Positions 51,036-59,294 of a DNA stretch of 64,000 nucleotides are shown here, piece after piece. Source of the DNA: Agrobacterium fabrum str. C58. GTDB taxonomy: Bacteria; Pseudomonadota; Alphaproteobacteria; Rhizobiales; Rhizobiaceae. Position 1 is the first letter of the stretch. Every line of letters begins with the position of its first letter. The stretch spans positions 1,052,001 through 1,116,000 of the forward strand of contig NC_003062.2 of NCBI RefSeq assembly GCF_000092025.1, given 5' to 3'. Below the pieces are notes generated by a model. That model was given only the letters and a program-made list of their open reading frames with translations, did no database searches and had not been told where the DNA came from. The translations under genes were made by a program, and so were the position numbers.

Positions 51036-51962
51036 TCAGTCGTAGAACGAATCCACGAATTTATGGCGGCCGAGCAGGAAGGCATCGGCCACATGGGTCA
51101 GCGGCGCGAGATCGACGTCGGAGCGGCCCGCCTTGATGATTTCGGCGAAGCGTTCGTAAAGGGCCGGATATTCCCGTTCCGGCTGGGACAGTTTTTCCTC
51201 GCCGTTGATCGAGAGCTTTGCGCCGCCTTCCGAAAGCACCATCCGTCCCGCTGCCGTTTCAGCAACGATATCCCAGCTCTGCTTGCCGGTCTGGCGCCAG
51301 TCGAATTCGGCATGGACGGGCGTTTTTTCAACGTCGGAAAAATGCAGGTCGGCGGCAATCGGGGCGTCTCGGTTTTCCGGGAATTCCAGCGTCGCCTTGG
51401 TCAGGAACAGTGCGCGCGGCAGGATATGGGTGATGATCGACAGCGCATTGATCCCGGGATCGAACACGCCGAGACCGCCCGCCTGCCAGATCCAGGCTTG
51501 GTTCGGGTGCCAGTGGCGGACATCCTCTTTCCAGATGACATGCACGCTGTCGATTGTCGTCGAGGCCAGAAACGCCTTCGCCGCCTCCACCGCCGGCGCA
51601 TAACGGGAATGCCAGCTGGCAAACAGCGAAAGACCCTTCGAATCCGCCAGACGAGCGAGATCCTGCACCTCCGAAAGCGTAGCACCCGGTGGCTTTTCAA
51701 GGAAAACATGCTTGCCGGCATTCAGCGCCGCGTAAGCTGCCTCGTAACGATATTGCGGCGGCATGCACAGCGAAACCGCATTGATTGCCGGCTCCGCCTC
51801 CAACATGGCCTCGATGGTGCCATAGGAAGAAACACCGTCCACGGTGCCGTGGCGGCTGGCGGTGCAGATCAATTCGAAATCCGGATTGCCTGCGATGGCG
51901 GGGAGATGCTGGTCGCGAACGATTTTGCCGACGCCGACAATGGCAAGCTTGGTGGCTGACAT
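51036..51962 (-). CDS. Gfo/Idh/MocA-family sugar 1-dehydrogenase (galactose dehydrogenase-like)
   Basis: A 308-residue NAD(P)-dependent oxidoreductase with the Rossmann start LAIVGVGKIVRDQHLPAI, the cofactor motif GKHVFLEKPPGATLSE (EKP at about residue 95) and SWHSRYAP with the active-site His. The order of motifs matches the D-galactose/L-arabinose 1-dehydrogenases of pseudomonads and rhizobia, giving an aldonolactone. I chose the ATG at 51962, where homology starts; a frame runs to 52067. No other sugar genes are adjacent. Substrate is therefore an inference. Confidence 0.86.
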   Translation of the reverse strand: MSATKLAIVGVGKIVRDQHLPAIAGNPDFELICTASRHGTVDGVSSYGTIEAMLEAEPAINAVSLCMPPQYRYEAAYAALNAGKHVFLEKPPGATLSEVQDLARLADSKGLSLFASWHSRYAPAVEAAKAFLASTTIDSVHVIWKEDVRHWHPNQAWIWQAGGLGVFDPGINALSIITHILPRALFLTKATLEFPENRDAPIAADLHFSDVEKTPVHAEFDWRQTGKQSWDIVAETAAGRMVLSEGGAKLSINGEEKLSQPEREYPALYERFAEIIKAGRSDVDLAPLTHVADAFLLGRHKFVDSFYD

Positions 51963-52422
51963 GGAGAGGGATCCGTTTGAGTGCTTCATGGGATAAAGTG
52001 TGACTTTACAGGTTTTTAGCAGAAACAACCGAAGGGGCAAGGCGATCGTCTCCGCACGAGGCGTCATTTTTCATATCGCAATGCCATGGCAGAATATTTG
52101 AATGTATATTCGAAAATTCAGATGATTTTAAATTTCACAAGTATTGTTGTTAACGTTTATTTTTGTCGTTGCCCTAGTGCAATCTTAAATGATAAGTTTA
52201 AAGACGAATTTTTGAATTATTGTTTTATAAGTTTGTTTTTATATTGGTTTCTTTAGGCGGGTGGGGCGCGTGAGGGTTTTATTTCCGGCTCGCTGTTCGA
52301 GTGGCATGGGCCAACGGGGCGAATGGTGGTAATCTTATACTTTCCCTGCGTAGCAGTGGGATTTTTGATTGCCAGATGCTGAAGTTCCGGTGCCGGCGCC
52401 GATATTTTACGGTGAATCGCAG
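51963..52422. other. AT-rich divergent region between the sugar dehydrogenase and the EAL gene
   Basis: No gene is visible in 460 bp. Positions about 52080-52260 are strikingly AT-rich (runs such as TTTTTGAATTATTG) against a background near 60% GC. The divergent promoters should lie here, and curved AT-rich DNA may attract nucleoid proteins. No defined box was called. Confidence 0.6.
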
Positions 52423-54360
52423 ATGATGGAATTGATCGTCGCTCAAGCGGCCGCATCGGCCGCCGAACTGCCATTTCTGCTGCTTCAGGCCGCAGCCGTG
52501 GTTGGCATGGTGTCCATGCTGATGCTTCTGCAACGACACATAGCTTTCGATGACGTCCGGTATAAAATTTACTATGGAGTTGTTTTTGGAGCGACCGGCT
52601 TTCTGCTGACGCTGCTGGTGTCCGAGTTCATTCAACTGCCCTCCAAGCCTTATATTCGTTCGGATCTGTTGTTTCTGGCGGGGGTAGTCGGGTCCTGGCA
52701 GGGCGGGTTGATAAGTCTGGCGCTGATTTCCGCCGGGCGCTTCCTGTTCGGTGGTCCGGCCCTCTTTGGCGCGGCTTTTCTGGATATGAGCGTTATTTCC
52801 GCTTTCGGCATCGCCATATATGGCTGGATGCGCCGGCGCCGTCTGACCGAACTTGGCATGCGGGAGATCGCCGGGGTTTTTGCGATCAGGATTTTCGCCG
52901 CGCTGTTCGCGATTTGCCTGACCTATGGTCTTGGCATGGTCGGTCAGGACGTGTTTTTGAGCAATGTTGGACGGCGTATTGTCGGCGCGACCGTCGGCCT
53001 GCCGATGATCGCCTGTCTCTTCCTGCTCCTGCGTAGCGAAGCGCGGGCGCGTGAAGCGGTGAAAAAACGCGAGGTTGCGGCGCGGACGGATTCTCTGACC
53101 GGTCTGCCCAACCGGCGCGCCCTCAAAGACCATATCGAAATGACGACTCGTCAGGCGCCGGCCGTGCCGCACGCTCTCCTCCTGATCGAAATCGTCAATA
53201 TCGCTGATGTCGCGGCCTATCAGGGCGATGATTGGGCCGATCTCTTCTGGCCAAAACTGGCGCGGGAAATCTGCGATGGTGAGAATGGGCTGTTGTCGAA
53301 ATTTAATGACCCGCGCAGCTTCATGTTCGGCGACGCGACACTTGCGGTTGTCATCGAGGGAGTTTCGCTGGAGAAGTCGGAAAGCGCCGGCCTCGTCTTG
53401 CATCTCCACGAGGGATTGATCGCCTTTTTCCGGTCTGCTGAGGCAGGACCGGTTCCGCATCTTAAAATCGGGGCGGCTAATCTGGAAATGGTCTCGCACC
53501 AGAACGTGGCCTCCTTTCTCAGACATCTCAGCCTGGCGCTGAGGCGGAGTGAAAATCCCGTGCAGATTTTTCCCTTTTCTTTCGCCGAGAAAGCGGCGCG
53601 GGACGAGGGCGTGCGCCAGATGCTGGTCCGCTGGATCAAAAATGGAAAGCCGCCGATATTTTACCAGCCGAAGTTTGAAATTCACAATCGCCGCATGATC
53701 GGCGCCGAAGCGCTCTTGCGGGCGATCGATACGCATGGGCAGGCGCTTTCGCCCTATTATGTGCTGGAAATTGCCGAACGCCACCGGCTGCTCGTGGAAT
53801 TCGAGTGGTCAACCATCGAAGCGGTGGTCCGCGACCTCGCCGAACTGCCTGGCCTCGATCCGGATTTTCATCTGGCGGTGAATATTTCCGCCTCGTCTTT
53901 TGCGACCGCGTGTTTTGCAGACCGGGTGGTGGCGTTGCTGCAGGAGATGACGGTGCCTGCGCATCGCCTGTCGATCGAGGTGACGGAGATGAGCAGGATG
54001 CCGACCACAGATTCCGTGCAGCAGAATTTCGATACGTTGATTGCCGCAGGTGTCCGGCTGGCGCTGGATGATTTCGGCACCGGTTATGCCGCGCTCACCC
54101 TGCTGGCAAGATTTCCCTTCGAGGAGGTCAAGATCGATCAATGGATGACATCCCGGCTCGATCAGGCACGGTTCAGGGACGCCGTCGTGCTCGCCTTCGA
54201 AAGCGCCGAGCGCTACGGCGCCAAGCTTGTAACGGAAGGCATAGAAACCGAAGAACAGTGCCGGATTCTCATGCAAATGGGCATTCGTTTCGGTCAGGGT
54301 TATCTTTATTCGCCCGCCGTGCCGCTTGATCGGTTGCTGCCCCGCCGGGCATACGCCTAG
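52423..54360 (+). CDS. Membrane EAL phosphodiesterase with degenerate GGDEF domain
   Basis: Degrades cyclic di-GMP. The 645-residue protein has a 5TM-Lyt-like sensor with about five membrane helices (residues 5-190), a GGDEF-like domain (about 215-390) in which the active site is replaced by FMFGDATLAV, so no cyclase activity is expected, and an EAL domain (about 405-640). In the EAL domain the key residues are intact: GAEALLR, NISASSF, IEVTEMS, LDDFGTGYA, VKIDQ and TEGIETEEQ. The dead GGDEF may sense GTP. I chose the ATG at 52423; a TTG at 52369 is possible. Confidence 0.92.
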   Translation: MMELIVAQAAASAAELPFLLLQAAAVVGMVSMLMLLQRHIAFDDVRYKIYYGVVFGATGFLLTLLVSEFIQLPSKPYIRSDLLFLAGVVGSWQGGLISLALISAGRFLFGGPALFGAAFLDMSVISAFGIAIYGWMRRRRLTELGMREIAGVFAIRIFAALFAICLTYGLGMVGQDVFLSNVGRRIVGATVGLPMIACLFLLLRSEARAREAVKKREVAARTDSLTGLPNRRALKDHIEMTTRQAPAVPHALLLIEIVNIADVAAYQGDDWADLFWPKLAREICDGENGLLSKFNDPRSFMFGDATLAVVIEGVSLEKSESAGLVLHLHEGLIAFFRSAEAGPVPHLKIGAANLEMVSHQNVASFLRHLSLALRRSENPVQIFPFSFAEKAARDEGVRQMLVRWIKNGKPPIFYQPKFEIHNRRMIGAEALLRAIDTHGQALSPYYVLEIAERHRLLVEFEWSTIEAVVRDLAELPGLDPDFHLAVNISASSFATACFADRVVALLQEMTVPAHRLSIEVTEMSRMPTTDSVQQNFDTLIAAGVRLALDDFGTGYAALTLLARFPFEEVKIDQWMTSRLDQARFRDAVVLAFESAERYGAKLVTEGIETEEQCRILMQMGIRFGQGYLYSPAVPLDRLLPRRAYA

Positions 54361-54510
54361 CGCGTCGGGAACCTCACCGGCCAATGGCGAGGGCATGAAT
54401 TCCGTCGTAGCCGGATTGAATGTTTCCCCGGTCTGTGCTGAGGAATGTTCCTTGACGAACCGATGGTGCGACCGCTTTTTCCGGTCACGCGAGTGAGCCA
54501 ATGCCTGAAA

Positions 54511-56106
54511 ATGACGATGCCTGAAAACGACGATGCATGGAGTGACATGCCCGGAAAACCGGCTCAGCCCTTGCCGGACGATCCGCGCCCGCAGGCAATA
54601 TGGTCCTTGCCAGGGGTGATTCTGGTCTGGGCGCTGCTGATGGCGGCCGTCATTTCTGCACTGGCGGCTTACCAATATGTCAGCTTGCTCGGCGAGCTGG
54701 AGCGGCAGAGCGACGCATTGCAGGCCGAGGTGTCCCGCCGGGCCGACCAGCATGACGCCCATGTCACCGCGCTTTCGGCGGTGGCGCAGGCCGAGCAGGG
54801 CGCGGATTACGGTTTGCTGCTCGACGTTGCCGCTCCCATTCTGCAGTTTTATCCGCGCATTGATGAGCTTCAGCTGGTGTCCCTCAATGAGGGAGGCCCC
54901 GTGGTTGGCACCCGGCCATTGGAAAACGAGCTGGCGATAGTCATCCGCAAGGCGGCATTGGTGTTTTCCGGCCACCCGGTTCTGGTGGCAAGCGCTCTCC
55001 GGCCCGGGCATTACATGATCGTCAAGCGCAGTCCCAACAGCGAGACGGCGTCGAAGGTTCTGGTGCTCGCAATCGACGCGGCGCGACTTCTGGCATCCGA
55101 TGATCCTTTCTGGTCGACGAAACAGGCGGTGATCCGTCTGAAAATGCCGGATGGCACGATATTGTATGGTCCACCGACATTGCCGGAAAAGCCGCAATAT
55201 GTCCGGCAGTTGAGCAGCGCCACCCAGCCGCTGCTTCTCGAAGCCGCTCTTTCGATCACCTGGCGGGATCTTCTGCCGGGCCGCGCCCTGTTGGCGGGAA
55301 TGGTCGGCGCTACCATGGTTTTCCTGCTGGGCATCATGATGGCGAAACAGCGGACGCGCATGCGTGCCGCCGAAAGACGGGCCGAACTGAGCGGCATGGA
55401 AGCAAGGCTTACCCATGCCTCGCGGGTCAATGCGCTGGGTGAGATGGCGAGCGGTCTGGCGCATGAGCTGACCCAGCCTTTGACGGCGATATTGGCGCAG
55501 GCGCAGGCCGGGCGACGGTTGCTTGCCCGCCAGGATACGGTGGCCCTTTCCGGCGCTCTGGATGACATGATCGATCAGGCGCGAAGTGCGGCCAACATGC
55601 TCGTCCGGTTTCGCAATTGGTCGCTGCCGCACCGTCAACCGGCCGCCGCGCATGATCTGCGCGCCGCCTTGCGCAATGTCGATGCGCTGCTTGCCGGTGA
55701 GGCGGCACGGCACGCGGCCAGCATCGATATCGCCATGCCGGAGACGCCGCTTTCGGTGCGGGCCGATCCTGTGGAAATGGAGCAGGTGATGTTCAATCTG
55801 CTGCGTAATGCTCTTGATGCGCCCACGGACGTCGAAGGCAGGAAAGCCATCACCGCCAGATTGAGCCGAAAAGGTGATTTCGCCGTGTTCGAGGTGGCCG
55901 ATAATGGCCCCGGCGTCGCACCGGATTTGCGCGACCGCCTGTTTACGCCTTTCGTAACCACGAAAAAGGACGGCATGGGTCTGGGGCTTGCCCTCAGCCA
56001 AAGACTGGTGGAGCGCGCCGGCGGTGAAATTCTCTACGTCGACAGTGAGAATGGCGCGCTTTTCCGCGTCATCTTTCCTGTCGCGGCGGAGGCGCGGAAC
56101 CCATGA
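54511..56106 (+). CDS. Membrane sensor histidine kinase
   Basis: Sensor of the two-component pair with the next gene. The 531-residue protein has an N-terminal helix (about 35-57: VILVWALLMAAVISALAA), a periplasmic sensor domain of about 200 residues with no family I recognise, a second helix (about 265-285), and a HisKA domain with the phospho-His in ASGLAHELTQPLTAI. The ATPase domain shows NLLRNALDAP, DNGPGVAP and GMGLGLALS. ATGs at 54511 and 54517 both fit; the start region is a short direct repeat. Its end overlaps the regulator by 4 bp. The ligand may be the HbpS-like protein downstream. Confidence 0.93.
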   Translation: MTMPENDDAWSDMPGKPAQPLPDDPRPQAIWSLPGVILVWALLMAAVISALAAYQYVSLLGELERQSDALQAEVSRRADQHDAHVTALSAVAQAEQGADYGLLLDVAAPILQFYPRIDELQLVSLNEGGPVVGTRPLENELAIVIRKAALVFSGHPVLVASALRPGHYMIVKRSPNSETASKVLVLAIDAARLLASDDPFWSTKQAVIRLKMPDGTILYGPPTLPEKPQYVRQLSSATQPLLLEAALSITWRDLLPGRALLAGMVGATMVFLLGIMMAKQRTRMRAAERRAELSGMEARLTHASRVNALGEMASGLAHELTQPLTAILAQAQAGRRLLARQDTVALSGALDDMIDQARSAANMLVRFRNWSLPHRQPAAAHDLRAALRNVDALLAGEAARHAASIDIAMPETPLSVRADPVEMEQVMFNLLRNALDAPTDVEGRKAITARLSRKGDFAVFEVADNGPGVAPDLRDRLFTPFVTTKKDGMGLGLALSQRLVERAGGEILYVDSENGALFRVIFPVAAEARNP

Positions 56107-56711
56107 CGCTGCCCGTCTATCTCGTTGATGACGATGACGCCGTGCGCAAGGCGCTGATATTGCTCCTGTCCACCGTAGGCATCAAGGCGAAGGGCTTTGC
56201 CGATCCGGTGGTTTTTCTCGGTCAATTGCCCGCTCTCGAGCCGGGCTGCCTCATTTTCGATATCCGCATGCCTGCCATCACCGGATTGAAGCTGCAGGAA
56301 AAGCTGGCGGAGGAGGGTGTCGACTGGCCGGTCATCGTCATTTCCGGCCATGGCAATATCGAAGCCTGCCGCCGTGCCTTTCACAATGGCGCAGTGGATT
56401 TTCTCTCCAAGCCCGTAGATGAGCAGGATCTTATCGATGCGATCCAGAAGGCGCACCGGATATTGGCCAGCACGCTCGACGCAAAAGCGCTGCATGCCGA
56501 GACGAGGGCGCTTTTAGCGCTGCTGACCGCACGTGAGCGTGAAATCCTCGAACGTATCGCACTCGGTTTCACCTCGCGCCAGATCGCCGATGGGCTTGGC
56601 CTGTCGCCGCGCACGGTGGACAGCCATCGCGCCGCTATCGGCCTCAAGCTCGGCACCACCTCGCAGGCAGAAATGACGCGGTTGTGGCTGGAAGCCGGCG
56701 CGGATCAGTAA
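56103..56711 (+). CDS. FixJ/NarL-family response regulator
   Basis: The 202-residue partner of the upstream kinase. The receiver has the acidic pocket (VDDDD, residues 8-12), phosphorylation site Asp53 in IFDIRMP and Lys near 103 in LSKPVDE. The output domain is LuxR-type (about 138-195: LTAREREILERIALGFTSRQIADGL then LSPRTVDSHRAAI). The start overlaps the kinase stop by 4 bp. It probably controls the HbpS-like gene, 89 bp downstream, which stands alone. Confidence 0.95.
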   Translation: MTLPVYLVDDDDAVRKALILLLSTVGIKAKGFADPVVFLGQLPALEPGCLIFDIRMPAITGLKLQEKLAEEGVDWPVIVISGHGNIEACRRAFHNGAVDFLSKPVDEQDLIDAIQKAHRILASTLDAKALHAETRALLALLTAREREILERIALGFTSRQIADGLGLSPRTVDSHRAAIGLKLGTTSQAEMTRLWLEAGADQ

Positions 56712-56772
56712 AACTACCGAGCAGCCGGCAAATCTTACGGATTCGCAGGTTCGCGTCGTCCGCCTAATCTGG

Positions 56773-56795
56773 GGTCCTCATCAAACAAGAGGACC
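56773..56795 (+). promoter_or_regulatory. Leader hairpin that covers the Shine-Dalgarno of the HbpS-like gene
   Basis: A perfect inverted repeat GGTCCTC (56773-56779) and GAGGACC (56789-56795) with a 9-nt loop. The right arm contains the GAGGA ribosome site, 6 nt before the ATG at 56801, so the hairpin would hide it. Translational control is an inference. Confidence 0.5.
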
Positions 56796-56800
56796 TTTTC

Positions 56801-57283
56801 ATGATCCGCACCCTTCTCATCGTCTCCGCTCTGATCGCTCCTTCAGCCGCCTTGGCGCAAACGCTGCCGACCGCGCCCTATCTGCCGCTCGACATGGCGG
56901 AAAAAGCGACCAAGGCAGCGCTTCAGGCTTGCTCCGCCAAGGGCAATGCCGTCACCGTTGCCATCGTCACCCGTGATGGTGCCACCAAGACCGTGCTGAA
57001 GGCGGATGGTTCCGGCCCGCACACCGTCCCCAGCGCAACCGGCAAGGCTTTCGCAGCCGCATCGCTTGGACGTGACATCGGCGAAATCGCGGAATTCATC
57101 GCCTCCAAGCCCGCCAATGATGGCCTTCGCAACATGGATGAGCGCCTGGTCATTCAGGCAGGCGGCCTGCCGATCAAGATCGGCGATGCGCTGGTCGGCG
57201 GCATCGGTGTCGGCGGCGCACCGTCGGGTGCGATTGATGCCGAATGCGCCCGCGAAGGTCTCAACGCCATCGGCGCGAAATAA
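56801..57283 (+). CDS. Secreted HbpS/GlcG-like protein
   Basis: A 160-residue protein with a signal peptide (cleavage after ALAQ, residue 20) and the GlcG/HbpS fold: ALQACSAKGNAVTVAIVTRDG, then FAAASLGRDIGEIAE and VIQAGGLPIKIGDALVGGIGVGG with the characteristic glycine-rich end. In Streptomyces, HbpS is a secreted heme-binding protein that signals to the SenS-SenR two-component system. Here it follows a kinase and regulator, so it is likely their partner or target. It is converged on by the ABC-F gene. Confidence 0.88.
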   Translation: MIRTLLIVSALIAPSAALAQTLPTAPYLPLDMAEKATKAALQACSAKGNAVTVAIVTRDGATKTVLKADGSGPHTVPSATGKAFAAASLGRDIGEIAEFIASKPANDGLRNMDERLVIQAGGLPIKIGDALVGGIGVGGAPSGAIDAECAREGLNAIGAK

Positions 57284-57299
57284 GCACCGTCAGATACGC

Positions 57300-57322
57300 T
57301 CCGGCGGCTTGAGGCCGCCGGA
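57300..57322. terminator. Hairpin between the HbpS-like and ABC-F genes
   Basis: A perfect 9-bp stem (TCCGGCGGC / GCCGCCGGA) with a 5-nt loop lies between two convergent genes, 16 bp from one stop and 20 bp from the other. No T-run follows on either strand, so termination would be Rho-assisted or weak. Confidence 0.4.
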
Positions 57323-57341
57323 CGCTCGGCACTATCGCGCA

Positions 57342-59225
57342 TCACTGCGCCATGGCATCCTCGTATTCGCTCGAAAGCATCAGCCATTGCTCCTCGGCGT
57401 CCGAAAGCTTGCTCGCGGCCTCGCCGCGCTCCTTCACCTTCAGCGCGGCCTTGGCGGGTGCTTTTTCGTACAAAGCAGGGTCCGCCAACTCCTTGTCGAG
57501 CGCCTGAATCAGTTTCTCAAGCTTTGCCGTCAGGGACTCGATTTCGTTGATCTTTTTCTTGAGCGGCGCCAGCTGGGCGCGCTTTTCTGCATTGGCCTTG
57601 CGCTGGTCGGCTTTCGAGGTCTGGTCGGCAGCGGCCTCGGTCTTGTCGTCCTTCTTCCTGCCGGACGAAATAACGAGATCGCGATATTCCTCCATGTCGC
57701 CTTCGAAGGTCTTGACCGTGCCGTCGGCTACCAGCCACAGCCGGTCCACCGTCGCTTCGATCAGGTGGCGGTCGTGCGAGATGAGGATGACCGCGCCGCT
57801 ATAATCGTTCAGCGCCTCGATCAGCGCCCGGCGGCTGTCGATGTCGAGATGGTTGGTCGGTTCGTCGAGGATCAGCAGGTTCGGCGCATGGAAGGCGGCA
57901 AGCCCCATCAGCAGCCGGGCCTTTTCACCACCGGACAAGTCCTTCGCCGCCGTCGACATTTTTTCCGTTGCAAGGCCCATCTGCGCCACGCGAGCACGAA
58001 CCTGCGCTTCAGGAGCGAGCGGCATCAGCTTGCGCACATGTTCGACGGGCGTTTCATCCGGCACGAGGTCGTCGAGCTGATGCTGTGCGAAGAAACCGAT
58101 CTTGAGCCCCGAGGCCACACGAAGATCGCCCGCCTGCGGGGCAAGCCGGCCGGAGATGAATTTCGCGAAGGTCGATTTGCCGTTGCCGTTCGAGCCGAGC
58201 AGCGCGATGCGGTCGTCATTGTCGATCCTGAGATTAAGCTGTTTCAGGATGGATTTGCCCGGCTCGTAACCGACGGCACCGCCATTGATGGCGACGATGG
58301 GGGAGGCGGGCTGCTTTTCCGGCTCGGGAAACGTGATCGGCTGGACGTGATCCTCGATCACGGCGGCAACGGTGCCCATGCGCTCCAGCGCCTTGATGCG
58401 GCTCTGGGCCTGGCGTGCCTTGGTGGCCTTGGCGCGGAAACGGTCGATGAAGCTTTGCAGATGTTTGCGTGCAGCATCGTTCTTGACCTTGGCCTTCATC
58501 TGCAATTCGTCAGCCTCGGCCTTCTGCCGCTCGAACTGGTCGTAACCACCGCGATAGAAGGTCAGCTTCTTCTGGTCCAGATGCACGATGGAATTGACGG
58601 CATTGTTGAGAAGATCGCGGTCATGGCTGATGATGATGACGGTATGCGGATAACGCCGGATATAGTCTTCCAGCCAGAGCGTGCCTTCGAGGTCGAGATA
58701 GTTGGTCGGCTCGTCGAGCAGCAACAGGTCCGGTTCGGCAAACAGCACCGAGGCGAGCGCCACGCGCATGCGCCAGCCGCCGGAGAAGGAGGAGGCGGGC
58801 CGAAGCTGCGCCTCGTGATCGAAGCCGAGACCGGCGAGAATGCTGGAGGCGCGCGCTTCCGCCGAATGGGCATCGATATCGACAAGCCGCATCTGGATTT
58901 CAGCGATCCGGTGAGGATCGGTTGCGGTTTCCGCTTCGGCCAAAAGCGCGCTGCGCTCCTTGTCGGCGGCAAGCACGATGGAAATCAGTGATTCCTCCGT
59001 GCCCGGCGCTTCCTGTGCCACCTGGCCGATGCGGGCGAGTTTCGGGATCGTCACCGAACCGCCTTCCGCCGCAAGATCGCCGGTGATGATCCGGAACAGG
59101 GTGGATTTTCCGGCGCCGTTGCGGCCGACGAGACCCGCCTTCACACCGGCGGGAAGCGCCACGCTGGCATGGTCAAGAAGCAGACGCCCGGCGATGCGGG
59201 CGGAAAGATCGGTAATCGTAATCAT
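57342..59225 (-). CDS. ABC-F family ATPase (Uup/YheS-like)
   Basis: A cytoplasmic, non-transporting ATPase of 627 residues with two ATPase domains: Walker A GRNGAGKST (about residue 37) and GSNGNGKST (about 350), signatures SFSGGWRMR and DLSGGEKAR, and two DEPTNYLD/DEPTNHLD Walker B sites. A charged linker joins the domains and the C-terminus ends in a coiled coil (about 530-627). ABC-F proteins act on ribosomes, some giving antibiotic tolerance. I chose the ATG at 59225; the two domains begin at once. Confidence 0.93.
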   Translation of the reverse strand: MITITDLSARIAGRLLLDHASVALPAGVKAGLVGRNGAGKSTLFRIITGDLAAEGGSVTIPKLARIGQVAQEAPGTEESLISIVLAADKERSALLAEAETATDPHRIAEIQMRLVDIDAHSAEARASSILAGLGFDHEAQLRPASSFSGGWRMRVALASVLFAEPDLLLLDEPTNYLDLEGTLWLEDYIRRYPHTVIIISHDRDLLNNAVNSIVHLDQKKLTFYRGGYDQFERQKAEADELQMKAKVKNDAARKHLQSFIDRFRAKATKARQAQSRIKALERMGTVAAVIEDHVQPITFPEPEKQPASPIVAINGGAVGYEPGKSILKQLNLRIDNDDRIALLGSNGNGKSTFAKFISGRLAPQAGDLRVASGLKIGFFAQHQLDDLVPDETPVEHVRKLMPLAPEAQVRARVAQMGLATEKMSTAAKDLSGGEKARLLMGLAAFHAPNLLILDEPTNHLDIDSRRALIEALNDYSGAVILISHDRHLIEATVDRLWLVADGTVKTFEGDMEEYRDLVISSGRKKDDKTEAAADQTSKADQRKANAEKRAQLAPLKKKINEIESLTAKLEKLIQALDKELADPALYEKAPAKAALKVKERGEAASKLSDAEEQWLMLSSEYEDAMAQ

Positions 59226-59294
59226 GGCGCCGTTTTGGCCGAACTGTCTGGCCAAGGCAAGAGCCTCTGCGCCACACCGCGAGAGATTGCCGCT

